Part shown: one piece after another, positions 23,501 to 36,014 of the stretch
Position numbering within the stretch: position 1 is the stretch's first letter
Layout of the letters: each line of letters opens with the position of its first letter
Assembly (NCBI RefSeq): GCF_000143415.4
Contig: NW_003314276.1
Coordinates: 29,491 to 93,490 of the forward strand
DNA: 64,000 nt
Direction of reading: 5' to 3'
Source of the DNA: Selaginella moellendorffii
Lineage: Eukaryota > Streptophyta > Lycopodiopsida > Selaginellales > Selaginellaceae
Notes under the pieces: model-generated
What the model saw: only the letters and a program-made list of their open reading frames with translations
What the model was told of the DNA's origin: nothing
The model's database searches: none
Program-made: the position numbers and the translations under genes

Positions 23501-23904
23501 AAATATCAATTTGCAAAGTTGAGCAAGTGGCATATGTTGGGACCTGAAGGCGCGCCGAAGGTAAGCTAATTAGCATGGGTTGGATAGGTCAACCAGGCGT
23601 AGGGCACTACGCCCGACTCCCCGCGGGGATGTCGAATCCGTAGACGTATTCTACGGAGGTTGGGTTCGAGTCCCAACCCCCCTAGTAAAGCAAGGCTGGG
23701 TTCAAGTCCCGACCCCATACTAGGGCGTGGTGAGGTTAGGGGTATAGGGACACCTATATTCCGTTGTCATGGGCTCTTGGCCGGGGAGGCTAACTTAGGC
23801 ACACCGCTAAATGGGGGGATGCCCCTGGAGACATGGTCAACAAGTCGTAGGATAAAACGAGACGTTCGATGTGGGCATCGAACTTCTTCTATGGGTGGTG
23901 GAGT
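23501..23904 (+). other. Family A 3' non-coding segment with hairpin array
   Basis: After the chromodomain stop comes a run of hairpins: 23578-23594, 23596-23613 (GGCGTA/TACGCC), 23614-23634, 23637-23657 (TCCGTAGA/TCTACGGA), 23658-23678 (GGTTGGG/CCCAACC around TTCGAGT, a perfect T-arm mimic) and 23682-23723 (CTAGTA/TACTAG enclosing a second T-arm-like loop TTCAAGT). About 130 bases similar to family B follow, then the purine-rich ATGGGTGGTGGAG directly before the 3' LTR, the likely plus-strand primer. The segment is homologous to 35902-36130 and 62750-62980. Confidence 0.75.
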
Positions 23905-25061
23905 TGTAAGGAACCGACTCCCCGAGATGTCGTAGGCTAAAGGATCCCCAAAAGCTTGACCGAAATGACAAAGAGTTCATCGGATGGGACCAAGTCGAGG
24001 ATCAAGTCCAAGACCGATTCTAGGACCGAGTTCGAGATAGAGTCCGGAATCAAGTCCAAGACCGACTCGGGGACCGAGTTCGAGTCCGAGTTCGACACCG
24101 AGTTCGAGACGGAGTCCGAGATCCAAAATCAGGTCCGAGACCGAGTCCGAGGTCGAGTCCGAGGTCGGGTCCGAGATCGGGTCCGAGATGAGTCCGAGAT
24201 NNNNNNNNNNNNNNNNNNNNNNNNNNNNNNNNNNNNNNNNNNNNNNNNNNNNNNNNNNNNNNNNNNNNNNNNNNNNNNNNNNNNNNNNNNNNNNNNNNNN
24301 NNNNNNNNNNNNCCCAGGGGGGGGGGGATGCAGGGGGTTCCAAAAGTATAGTAGGGATAGTGAGGTCCAGGAACTAGTTTTGAAGGGACTCTCCAGTTGG
24401 GCTTCCAAACCGACTTGAGGTTGAGACTGGGACCGAGGGGCCTTGGGTGAGAGTGAGCATGGACTTGGCTGGTGCCGGAGGGGCCATCCAAGGAAGTGCT
24501 CAAGAGCAGCTCCCACTCCCGAAAGGGAAACCGACTGCGGTGCTCCCGGCTCAGGTGGAGTGGTGCCCCACTTGAGTACCTCGTGGCTCATTGGTCCTCG
24601 CCCTTCTGGGGGCTTGGGCCTTCCCTTCGGGATGGAAGAGGGGGGGTAGAGGTACCCATACCGGGCCGTTAGGCCATGGTGTTTCGCCCTGACGTCCCGA
24701 AGCAAGTGCTGCACCCAAGACTTGGGATTTAGAGGGTCCCATGATCAAGTCTTGTGGTACCAAGGGGTGTTAGGAATCTGGAGGCTTGGTGTGCTTGGCT
24801 GTTTGTGCCTGCGGGGAGTGTAGCCTAACCTTAAGTCCAGTCTAACCCGGGGAGGGGGATTGGGAGAGATTTGGGAATCCGTAGATGGATGGCTAACACT
24901 CCGTTGCTCGTGCAGTAAGTAGCTGAAACCAAGTAGGACCAAGTAGGAGCTGGTACCATAGGCGGGAACCTTGGCGAGGGAACTTAGCACAAGCCAAGGC
25001 AGAGTTGGTTGGATAGACGAGGTAAGCTAGCAAATTGGAAAGGAAAAATTTGTGGTTTACA
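23905..25061 (+). repeat. Family A 3' LTR with assembly gap
   Basis: Same start and end as the 5' LTR. It is interrupted by 112 N at 24201-24312, which hide the end of the hexamer array, the GTGAAAGCCC box and most of the G run. Confidence 0.92.
24201..24312. other. Assembly gap of 112 N
   Basis: The gap lies exactly where the LTR carries its hexamer array and poly-G tract. The intact 5' LTR shows what the missing part should resemble. Confidence 0.99.
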
Positions 25062-25098
25062 CCTGTCTATTGTTCCTAGATAATGATGGGCATCACCA
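25062..25098 (-). mobile_element. Short upstream remnant of the split LINE
   Basis: On the minus strand the 37 bases encode the residues just before TGFVPGR of the LINE reverse transcriptase (a Glu codon, then CAATAGACAGG with one stop). The piece is cut on its far side by an LTR C start at 25099. Confidence 0.7.
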
Positions 25099-25440
25099 TG
25101 TCGCAAATGTGACTTTGGGTATCGAAAGATACTTGTCGGCCAGTACTTACCGACCCTCTCTCCTTACTGCCATGACAGCAGGATGTCCGTACTGCTGGTT
25201 CCCTTTATTGGCCCCTCTTGTCCAAGTGTTAGTAAATTGGACTTAGCATCTGTATTTGGCCAGATGAGCATAAGGACGGAATTCCTAAGTGTCTATTTGG
25301 CCAAGCATACTTAGCCCGGCTTTTTAGTTCTCTTTTTCTCTGTGTTGCACTAGCTTGGCAAGAACCCCCACGATATTGAGACTAGTCCCTCAATATTCGC
25401 TAGATGATAGCTTACCATGTCTGCCAAACACCCTCGCTAT
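25099..25440 (+). repeat. Family C LTR, 5' part only
   Basis: Starts TGTCGCAAATGTGAC, the C-LTR beginning, and runs to CACCCTCGCTATCAT, where it is broken. The following 170 bases (25441-25611) are AT-rich with no recognised content. Confidence 0.8.
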
Positions 25441-25611
25441 CATCTAGAAAATTAATTAATTATAACGTAATTCTAATTAATGTTAACAAGTATAATGTAT
25501 AACTATATTAACATATAATTAATCATGTTTAATGTTCTGTAATCTTATTATAGTAATATATGTTTATTAACATATATTCTATTCTAAAATTCTCGGTTTT
25601 TACCCTGTATC

Positions 25612-28600
25612 ATCCAAAGGAAATAACATCCCACTCTATCAGAACTAACTCAAGCAATGATCAATAGAAAAGAATGAATGTTGCAAAACCAACAAATATA
25701 ATGTTCATGCCAACCATCGCACCAGCCAATCTGAATAGATCCTGGTCAACAATACGAAGGAATCAGAATTGCTTCATTAGAACTAACTCAAGTAATGATC
25801 AACAGAACAAAATGAATGTTGCAAGACCAACAAACATAGTGTTCATGCCAACCATTAGCCAATCTGAATAGATCCTAATCAACAATACAAAGGAACCCAA
25901 GTTGCTTTTAGCAAGTGTCAACTATATCCTATTAATATCTTAAACCCAAGAGACCAATCCAGAGCAAACCACAAAGAACAAGTGGTATTGTGAAAAGCCA
26001 TAAGCTATCAAAGCCATAAGCTATCATTTGAACGTCAACATAGTTGCTAACTAAAAAAATGTATGAATGCCAACAACACAAAGCTATAGCCAAATCATCA
26101 ACACTATCTTCATCAAGACTAATGAAACTCAATGTCAATCCTTGGAAGGATATCTCATTTCACTCAGATCTCAATATCAATAATGTCGACGACAAAGCAT
26201 CACTTCAATGCCATCAACACCAGAACAAAGCTAGAAGAAAGCAAGAGTGAATCACCACTCAAAACTCTCTAGCAACCAAGCTAACCAAAGTCAAAGATAC
26301 TTTACTTAGCAGCTGAGACTAATCCTTCAACAACACTCAGTTATAGATAACACATTATCAAGGAGTGATTCACCACGTCCAAGACTCAATGAAATTCAAT
26401 ACCATAGACTAAACGTCACCAAATGATATCGACAGACGTAGAATCGATATGCCATCATGGAAAACCCATGTAAGTCTAACGACACAATCCTCCGCAACAC
26501 CATCCAGTAAAGCAAGACCATCACTGCTAAATTATCATCGAGCAAAGCAAGTGTCAACAATCCTCAACTAAGTCTACAAGCAATTATTAGTTGTCAAACA
26601 ACCAACAATCACTCTTTTAACTTGCCTTCACAAGGCTTAAACACTAAACTCATGTCATCGAGTCATATATTTGTCCAACATGAACATAATACCCCATTTA
26701 TGAGATAAAGGTTCATAGATAAGCATGAACTAAATGACTACTCGAATTCAACTCAACCACGATAAACTCACTAACACATCTAGTCAATAGCTCTAAGCAT
26801 GCCTTGAAGAGGCTAGCTATGCATAATCAACACTTAGTCGAAACTAAAGTGAAGACCATGAGATGGACTCACATCGGTAGATAACCTCCTCCTAAACAAA
26901 GCTATAGTACAGGTACTACCATCTTAACCTTAAACAACTAAGTTGGACATCACCATCCTCAGCCAAGGCACAAGACCACTAATATCAAGTCAGGATCAGT
27001 GAAAGCTCATTACTCTCATAGAGTCTAAATAAAATGCAAAGTGCAACCTGCCACCAAGCATAATGCTATGGAAGAAAGGCACAAGGGTCACCTTTCTTAA
27101 AAAAGTGCAACGGCCACTTTTCTACACCAACTCCAGACTCTATCCAACTCAATTATCTTAGCTTCAAAAGTCAGCATCCTTTTCAGGTCGTATCATACAA
27201 ACTACCTACCAAGGTCTAAGCCAACCGAAGTCAACTCCAACCCCTTCACTAATTTGTACTGCCTTACGAAAACGGAATGGTTTTCGGACAAAGTAATCAA
27301 CAAATCAGCCATTGGAAAAGCCTAAGAAAATTTGTGGAAAATTTTCCATCCTAGAGAAAGAATGACTCTCAGTCTAGGAATACAAACTTTCAAGACTCAA
27401 CCAAATTTCTCTTACCAACAATTTCACATAAGTTCACCTTAACATAAATTCTCATGACCCCATAGCATGCTTAAGCATCAAACATGTTTGCCCATCTAAC
27501 TGATATCCAACACCGACATCCTCAAAGTGCAAAATGAATATCAAAGGCTTGATCACGAAAACCACATCTTCGGATATCCATATTGCACTAACATTTTTCT
27601 TCAACCATCTTGAAGATCCAATGTGAAGCCAAAATACTAACAAGAAAAATGACATGGAAAATCAAGCTCTAAGGAAAATTCCTCATCACTCGAAATAACA
27701 ATGCCACTTCCACTAACACAAGTGTTAGCGATGTCAATGCTTCAACTACACACCTTCTCCATCCAATAATCTACTCCAAGTGCTAACGGATCAACCAACA
27801 AGCTATAGCAAGTGAATGCTATAACCCTATTTCCAACACCTTAATGGGCATTCTCAATGAAACAAGGTACCAACTTAAGCTTAACATAATGGATCACCAC
27901 CGAGAATCCAGTCAAAGCTACTACAATGCTACTTTGTGCAAGTAGACTAGCTTCACCATCAACCACTTTGGGGTTAATCATTGTTTAACCAAGCAACTTC
28001 ATAAACACATTGCTCATTATCACATGGATATGATATAAAATCATAATGAGTTGATCATCAATTGAGCAACACCAGGAGTAATGCCCATGTCACTACTACA
28101 AGGTTTATGTAAGTATCAAGTGCCAACTCAATTCAACAAAATGCAACACAAATGCCACACTTCACCAATAGAGATTTACAACACCCAACACCACTAACTT
28201 TTGATCATAACACATACAAGCTCATGCCACTCTCTATCTGACCAAACTCAACACTAATCTAACACCAAGCTACTTAAGGAGCAATAGCAAGGTTCTCTAG
28301 AAAAGAATTGAGTATTGCAACCCAAGTCTTCCAATAGCAAGCCTAGACAAAATGGTTTAGTGCTTCACCACTATCCATCCTATAACTCACCATTTATAAG
28401 ACCATAATTTCCAACATGCATCAAGGTAGGGACTCTTGATTGCATACTGTGAACACGAGCAATGAGTCACACCTCATTGCAAATCATCTCTCCAAGAAGA
28501 GAAAATGATTTACGTGTTTGATCCTTCGTCCCTGACGACTCTCTTTTCAGTTTCATCTTTTGACTAAACCTCAAACTTGTTTTTGCACTGCCTTCAGTCC

Positions 28601-28911
28601 AATCCAAGAAAATTTTATGAGAGAGCACGACAATAACTACTTGAATCAATAGATTAATCCCTACAGTCTTAGTTGATCCACTTATAATCAAGGAAGGATC
28701 CACTAGTGCCGTACTAAACAACTATGGACCAGCCTATTTGCCACTCATAGCAAACCCAGGGAAGGTTTACTTTCATCTATGGTACAAGGAACAACTCATG
28801 GAACCACCAATAAGCTAACATTAATCCTGCCAACTCAAAGTGCAACCTTGAGTTGCTAATGTGCCTCACTCACGAGCCCAAACACAAACTCGTCCAAACT
28901 CGGAGTCTAAG
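25612..28911 (-). mobile_element. Family C internal region, non-coding (LARD-like)
   Basis: About 3.3 kb that recurs in both orientations at 30353-31959, 37248-39198, 47347-50101, 50869-52092, 53180-54417 and 54580-57119. Its leader end adjoins LTR C ends with primer sites elsewhere, and its other end adjoins C-LTR starts, so it is the internal region of an LTR element. No gag or pol motif was found in any frame. Open frames such as 27452-27655 (-) recur in copies only as fast as the surrounding DNA does. A tandem repeat of about 125 bases lies at 25636-25880. Size and lack of coding fit a large retrotransposon derivative. Confidence 0.75.
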
Positions 28912-30049
28912 TGTGACTTCGGGTATCGAAAGTTACCTATCGGCTAGTCCTTTTGGATATTCTTTCCTTACTACCACGACGGTAGGAGGTCGGTATTGCT
29001 GGACCCTTCTTGTTCAAGAGTTAGTAAACTGGACTTTGCATCTGTACTTGGCCGGATGAGCATAAGGACGGAATTCCTAAATGTCTATTTAGCTAAGCAT
29101 ACTTGGCTTGGCTTTTTAGTTCTCTTTTGCTCCGTCTTGCATTGGCTTGACAAGAACCCTTGCGTATTGAGATTGGTCCTTCAATATCGCTACATGATAG
29201 CTTACAGTGTCTGCCAAACACCCTCGCTATCATGCCCTTTGTGTTAGTCTCATAAATGCTATTTATGGAAAGTGTCTAGATTTGCTCATTTGGCATATCT
29301 ATGGAATGTAGAGATTGGCCTGAACACAATGGTGTTCGTCTGGTGTCCAAATTCGCATTTTAATGCCATTCCATATTTAGTAAGTTTCGAGCTTGTCCCA
29401 GAGATTAACTCTTGATACTAAAAGAGGCTTGGGGTGAAAGCCCAAAGCGTGTGTTCCTCGGGGGGGGGGGGGGGGGGGGGGTTTGGGCTGGGGTTTTGGG
29501 GGGTTCCAAAAGTATAATAAGGAAAATGGGTAGGTCGGGCATGGCCCACCAAACTGAGGGATGGGCTAACTCCCGCTTGCGTGCCTGTCTTTGTTCTGTG
29601 TTTGGCTTGGGTCTAAGCCCAAGCTCCACACCATACTAGTTGTGGAGTACCCATATCCTCACGTTAGGCCACCAGTATGCTGAAATAGTGCCAGACTCCA
29701 TTTGGCTCTGTTTTGCGTGTTGGTTCTGGCATTGGGATGCTGGTTGCTCTAGGACTGTTCCAAAGACGCTCCGGGCTCCTGTCCCTTCACTCCATGGGCT
29801 GTATGCTTGGGAGTTGCTCCGTGGTTCGGTTTCGTCACTCCTTGGCTTCATGCTTGCGAGTTTGGCACCGTTCCTTTGTTCAGTGGCCCAAGGCCCTGAA
29901 CCTCGAGTTTTACACCACTGTCCTTTAGACACGTGGCATATGACATGTGGCATATGATACGTGGCATATAGAGGGTTTAGGTTTCGCTTCGTGGTGTTAT
30001 GTTATAGTAAATCACTATATTATAAAGGGTAAAAACCACGTGCGCTACA
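28912..30049 (+). repeat. Family C LTR, nearly complete
   Basis: Lacks only about the first nine bases (starts TGTGACTTCGGGTATCG) and ends GTGCGCTACA. Contains the GTGAAAGCCCAAAGCG box (29435-29450), a 21-base G run (29461-29481) and a CCAAAAGTATAATA core. The 3' part has the direct repeat CACGTGGCATATGACA-type text. It is the best reference copy for this LTR on the plus strand. Confidence 0.85.
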
Positions 30050-30061
30050 ACCCTAGTTTAG

Positions 30062-30352
30062 TGTCGCGAATGTGATTTCAGATATCGAAAGTTACCTGTC
30101 GGCCAGTCCTTACGGACACTCTTTCCTTACTGCCATGATGGCAGGAGGTCGGTATTGCTAGACCCTTTATCAACCCCTCTTGTTCAAGTGTTAGTAAACT
30201 GAATTTTGCATCTGTACTTGGCCGGATGAGCATAAGGAAGGAATTCCTAAGTGTCTATTTAGCCAAGCATATTTGGCCTGGCTTTTTTGTTCTCTTTTGC
30301 TCTGTCTTGCACTATCTTAACAAGAACCCTTGCGTATTGAGATTAGTCCCTC
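30062..30352 (+). repeat. Family C LTR, 5' fragment
   Basis: Starts TGTCGCGAATGTG, 12 bases after the end of the previous LTR, and breaks off after TAGTCCCTCAATTAG. The close tandem placement suggests a second insertion or recombination next to the first LTR. Confidence 0.75.
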
Positions 30353-31959
30353 AATTAGTCCCGGCAAATCATTTTATACCAACAATAATCAAGAAAAATC
30401 TTTGACAAGGATAATCAACTATCCTAAATGATAATCAATCATTACTAATGATTGCTAGATGCAAAAGACAACTTTAATATCGAAGCTAGGAGCAAAAATG
30501 CCTTCCCCAACATCTTCTAACAAATGGAACAATGAGCATAAAACTCAAGGAACCAAAAGCTTGAAGAAGCCTATAGCCAAGTCTTGCCTAATAATGATCA
30601 CGAGTCTCATAGAAGCTAACGTCAATGCTAAACAAGAAATCATGGTACAACCCACAATATCTTCCTCAACACATCCATAAGCCAAACTTCATAATGCCAA
30701 AGCTAATGAAAAACATGTCTATATTAATCCAAAAGCGAAGCACAATGAAGCTATGCTCAACAAGTGATCCCTAAATGATCCTTTATGAATCCATCTATAG
30801 CAAGATATAACTCACATCATAATAAGCACAAGAGGAATATTTAATGATCAATATATTCCAACTCAAATCCAATAAGGATTCAAACATTCTAACATCGATC
30901 ACTAATTCTTCTGCTCATAAAGTTAACATGGTCCATGACCAAATCATTTTTCAAGGAAAAACTCAAAGCTTAACCTTTACTAAACAATCTCGTCTAGAAC
31001 ATAACTAACTCATCTTGCTACTTAGCTCGTTAGAACGACAATACAATTGCTAACTAGCAAATGTATGAATGCCAACAACACAAAGCTACAACCAAATCAT
31101 CAACATTATCTCTATCGAAACTAATGAAACTCAATATTAATCTTTCGGAGAAACATCTTATTTCACTCAAATCTCAACATCAACAATGTCAATGACAAGG
31201 CATCACTTCAATGCCATAAACACCAAAACAAAGCTAGAAGAAAGCATGAGTGAATCACCACTCAAAACTCTCTTGCAACCAAGCTAACCAAAGTCAAAGA
31301 TACCTTAATCAGTATCCGAGACCAATCCTTTAGCAAAACTCAGTTACAGATAACACATCATCAAGGAGTGATTCATCACGTCCAAGACTCAATGAAATCC
31401 AACACTACGGACTAAATGTAACTAAATGATATCGACAAAGGTAGAATCGATATACCATCATGGAAAACCCATGTAAGTCTAATGACACGATCCTTCGCAA
31501 CACCATCTGGTAAAGCAAGCCCATCACTACTAAATCATCATCGAGCAAAGCAAGTGTCAACAGTCCTCGACTAAGTCTACAAGTAATCACTAGTCGCAAA
31601 GCAACTAACAATCACTCCTCAACTTGCATTCTCATGACCCAAACACCAACTCTTGTCATCAAGTTATATACTTGTCCAACATGAATGTGATACCCCAGAT
31701 ACGAGATAAAAGTTCATAAACAAGCACAAACTAAATAACTACTCAAATCCAACTCAACCGCAATAAACTCACTAAAACATTTAGCCAACAGCTCTGAGTA
31801 TGCCTTGAAGAGGCTAGCTATGCATGATCAACACTCAGTCAAAACTAAAGTGAAGACCATGAGATGGACTCATATTGGGACACAACCTCCTCATAGACAA
31901 AGCTATAGTATGGGTATCAACATCTTAACCTCAAACAACTAAGGTAGACATCACCATCC
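30353..31959 (-). mobile_element. Family C internal region, split by family B
   Basis: Matches 49260-49900 and 26030-26960 in the same orientation. The family B element at 31960-37075 interrupts it; the sequence resumes at 37076-37130 (CATCCTTAGCCAAGG), matching 26950-27010. Confidence 0.72.
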
Positions 31960-32189
31960 TGTGAGACACAAAATCCCTAGGCCCCAAAGTGGAGTTGGAA
32001 AGGGTGCCACGTGGTAGTGGCCGAAACGAAAGCCAAACGAGCGTAACACATTTGGACTAAAAGCTTTGACTTGGAAGGTCGAGAGCGGGAGTGGAACTCC
32101 TAACAAAGTGCTCGAGGAACAAGCACGAAGCGAGCAATAAGTGAGACTCCAAAAAGGGACCCAAAAGGACCAACACATGACACGTGGAA

Positions 32190-32762
32190 GTGTCCGAGAT
32201 GGAGTCCGAGATGGAGTCCGAGGTGGAGTCCAAGGTGGAGTCCGAGATGGAGTTTTAGATGGACCCGAGTTGGAGTCCGAGATGGAGTCCGAGGTGGAGT
32301 CCGAGGTGGAGTTCGAGATAGAGTCCGAGATGGAGTCCGAGGTGGAGTCCGAGGTGGAGTCCGAGGTGGAGTCCGAGATGGAGTCCAAGATGGAGTCCGA
32401 AGTGGAGTCCGAGATGGAGTCCGAAGTGGAGTCCAAGATGGAGTCCAAAGTGGAGTCTGAGATGGACCGAGACGGAGTCCGAGATGGAGTCCGAGATGGA
32501 GTCCGAGACGGATTCCGAGATGGAGTTCGAGATGGACCGAGATGGAGTCCGAGATGGACCTGAGATGGAGTCCGAGGTCGAGACCAAGACCGGGACCGAG
32601 ACCGGGACCACGACCGGGACCGAGACCGAGACCGAGACCGGGACCGGGACCGAGACTGAGACCGAGGCGGAGGCCGAGACCGAGCCCGAGCCCGAGTCGG
32701 AGTCGGAGTCCGAGTCCGAGTCTGAGTCCGAGTCCGAGTCCGAGTCCGAGTCCGAGTCTAAG
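32190..32762 (+). repeat. GAGTCCGAGATG / GAGACC tandem array in the family B LTR
   Basis: Twelve-base units of GAGTCCGAGATG and GAGTCCGAGGTG pass into six-base GAGACC and then GAGTCC units. Unit lengths are multiples of three and lack stops, which creates long repetitive open frames in several frames on both strands. Similar arrays are at 17590-17880, 43250-43815, 44318-44655 and 58716-59262. Confidence 0.95.
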
Positions 32763-35700
32763 AGGGTGAAAGCCCAAAGCGTTTGTCTCCCAGACCCTGG
32801 GGGGTTGGGTGAGCTCCAAAAGTATAGTAAGGGGGAGGACTACAGTGGAGCCAGTTTGGCCAGGAAAGGCCAGTTTGGCCCAGGAAGGCCAGACCCAGTG
32901 TTGGGTGATGAACTGACCATTGGGAAGTCCAAGACTAGAGTGAATACGGACCGACAAGCGGGGTAGCTTGGTGAAGTGTTCAAGAGCCACCTCTAGTTCC
33001 CCCGGGAGATCGACTGGCCGATGCTCCCAGTCCAAGTGTGGGTGGCACTACCTACTTGGATACTAGGCGTGGCTCAACGGAACCTTGCTCTAAGCCCATG
33101 GCTAAAGCACACAAAGGCGGAAGGCGGGGAGAGTACTCAGGTGGCTCGCGTAAGGCCACGGTGTTCCGAAGTGTTGTCCCCAAGTCCCAGACTGTGGAAA
33201 GGAAAAGGAGCAGTCCTTTGGTGTGGTGGCCAAGGATACGGTCATGTGGTGAGGAAGTCCCAGAGGACCATGGGACTTAGTGGTCAGGCCTGTGGGCCCC
33301 AATCCAGTGGCAGTGTTGGCAAATACGGCCAAGGGCAAAAAGGGATTTAGTGGGGACTGACAGAGGGATATTGGGGAAGGCTATTCCCCTTGTCAGTGGG
33401 CATCCTAAGGATGCTAAGGAGTGGATCTGGGAGGACCACTCACGGATGGTTGGCCCAGTCTTGGAGAGATGGGATTGTGATGCAAGTGGTATTGGACCAC
33501 TAGTGCAGCAAAGGTGAATGGGCATGGCCTTAGCGTAACGGGCTGATATGTTAGTGGTACCTTTGGGTGCGATGTGGTGGATAGAAAAGGGGCCAGTAAG
33601 GGAACGACTTTGGGATTTTAGGAACAGTATAAGGGTTTCCTCAGAGAGTTGAGAATGTGATCCAGATGAGCATTTGACTTAGCAAACTGGCTGATGTAGT
33701 TGTGGTAAACAACTACAGTTGGGATCATGGGAAAGATGCAGACTCCAAAATAATAAAGGAGTCACAAGATAATCCGCATATAGTTGAGGCTGGTGCTCAT
33801 GAATTTGAGACCAGAATTGATGACCATGAGAGGTCAAGTACAGATGAGGGCAAGAGCCCTCGAAATGGTAGCTGGGGCTACTTTTTATAATGCTGGAACG
33901 AACCCAAGGAGTTGGGGGTGTGCTCAAAGAATGAGTCAGCATTCTCATCATGGGGACGGATAGTCCTAAGGGGCAAAAGGCAGCCCACAGAGAACGGGAA
34001 ATAATGAAGTGTTGGAGTAACACTTGCAAGATGGTCCTTATAAGTAGGACATGAATACATGAAGTTGTATTTGAGTGAGCTGGCACCTCAAAAATAAGAC
34101 CTTATGGGTCATTGGTTTAGCAAAGTCCAAAAATGCTGGATGACTCAAGTGGGGTCAAGGAATGGTCCTAAGGGATTGGTTGAAGCATTTAGACTGAGGT
34201 GTATGCTACCCCATGAGGTATGGGGAGGATCATAAGATCCAAGTATGAGAACAGGAGATATCTCATTGATGGTAGAATGTGCCATACTAAAGTTGTGGGA
34301 AAGATGTTCCTAGAAGAAAGCAACTTTGGCCCAGAGTTGGGGACAAATATTATGGTGCGGTGCTAACGGATAGTTAGCATGAGGCATAACTATATTGGTC
34401 TTGGCAAAGATGTAGACACTAATAAGTAGTGTCATAAGGATAGGCTCGTGGGGCCGATGGTGTGGAGACACCAAATGTGCCAAGGTGTGATACCTTGAGG
34501 TTATGATGGTGGGTTCATAAGAACCCCTTGCCAAGGGAATCCCAACGGAAGCGGGAAAGGCATGGCCTAAGCTGGAAGGCATGCGGTTGGAGTGTGGTGA
34601 CCCAGATAATGATGGTGTTGTGGAAGCACCAAGCAATGAGTTGTAGGACTTGACAGCTATGGGGCAACTAAGCAAGAGGTGCAAGATAATTGGTTAAATG
34701 GGTAAAAGGTAGCTACCCAAGACTTCTTAATGGTATAAGGAAGTTAGATATACCCTTACGGGGGATAAATTGTTTATGTTGCGATATAGTAAGTCAATGT
34801 CGTAAACGGGAATGCTCATTGTCCGGAGGCCATCATTGGGACACCCAAACACTCTAGAACACTAGGAGGTGGTGTTTCGTGTCGCAAGGGCAACAGATAA
34901 GGCCCAAGGGACTAAGTCCCTAACGAATGATGGATAGAAGGTGCTATCCAAATGTCCAATGTTGTTGAGACAAAAGAAGACTGTCTACCCGAATTGGACA
35001 AAGCCAAAAATGGAATTTTGGCAAGGCTAGTGATGGGCATGTAAAAGCCCATAAGCAGCAACGTTAACCCCGGTATGTGGGATTATAAGGTGAGCATGCC
35101 CAAGATTGAGGAACCACTCCCTAGGCTATTGGGTAGGTTCATCCCTAAGCATACTTGCTAAGGCATAGTAAAATGTGCAAAGCTATCCTCCTAGTTTGGA
35201 GGAGAATAACCAAAGGAAACATATGGGGCCAAAAGGCAAGTAATATTGGGATGCAACTAAACTATAGAAATTGAAGGGCATATCTAATGGTGGTTATGCA
35301 AGTTGGGAGTGGAGAATCAAGAGGGTGCTTGAGGATGTTGTTGCTAGCAACTGTGAGGCCATGGAGAGTCTAAAATATGGAATTGTCTGTGTTAGACTAT
35401 GTGGCAACTATAAAGCTTGCGAAAAGGAAGGCCTTAGCAAGCTAAGGGACAAAGTTCCTTCAAGGTTCCCAAAGATGATTCTAGGTAGCTTAGTACCTAG
35501 AAAGGCCAAAGGTAAATGGTTCATGGAACGCACGAAATCAGAGTGGCGCAGCAGAAGTGTGGTCTTGAATCTTGCCATGAGGCAAGGCTATCAAGGTTAG
35601 GGAAGTAGTTCCCGAGTGTTCAAAGAGAGGGCTTTGAATGAAAGTCCATGGTCAAGGACTTTCACACTTATGCAGGAACCATGTTACAGTGGTCGGAGGA

Positions 35701-35901
35701 CTTGCCAAACGAGATTGGCAAGTCAAGGGAACGAATACCCTAGTTGAAGGTGATTACTTCAAAAAGGGTGGGCCATGGGGCCAAGCATGGAGGAGTCCAT
35801 GCATGATCACAGACTTGTCAAGTGAGAGGATTTGGCAGTGTGGAGGAACTAGGTTCCTAAGCTGTGATCTGTAGCGTGCTTTAAGTATAAGTTGGTGCAC
35901 C

Positions 35902-36014
35902 GGTGTGATGAGTCACGCCAGGCATCCTGGGTGATGCCGTCCGTAGATGCATATACGGAGGTTGGGTTCGAGTCCCAACCCTCTAGTGCTTGGGTTCGAG
36001 TCCCAAATCACTAG
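35902..36014 (+). other. Five-hairpin array with T-arm mimics (family B copy 1)
   Basis: Consecutive stems GGTGTG/CACGCC, GGCATC/GATGCC, TCCGTA/TACGGA, GGTTGGG/CCCAACC (loop TTCGAGT), and CTAGTG/CACTAG enclosing TTGGG/CCCAA (loop TTCGAGT). The order, spacing and loops match the copy at 62750-62862 and the family A segment at 23596-23723. Confidence 0.75.

Larger units (their letters stand above)
17508..25061 (+). mobile_element. Family A Ty3/gypsy chromovirus, full length
   Basis: A nearly complete LTR retrotransposon: 5' LTR, tRNA-Met-type primer-binding site, gag, protease, reverse transcriptase, RNase H, integrase, chromodomain, a structured 3' segment, purine-rich tract and 3' LTR. It sits in a LINE with a 5-bp target duplication, CCTAT on the left and CCTGT on the right (one mismatch); rejoining the flanks restores the LINE frame around TGFVPGR. 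The two LTRs look almost identical by eye, so the insertion is young. The coding frame carries one frameshift and three stop codons and is otherwise continuous once two short intron-like segments are removed. Confidence 0.93.

Noticed and set aside
32190-32762. Regular repeat array considered as CRISPR
   Set aside because: Units are contiguous 6- or 12-base repeats without unique spacers, inside a plant LTR.
35271-35600. 109-codon frame in family B copy 1, also open at 62113-62448
   Set aside because: Differences between the two copies change amino acids freely. It is more likely chance openness in a non-coding element.
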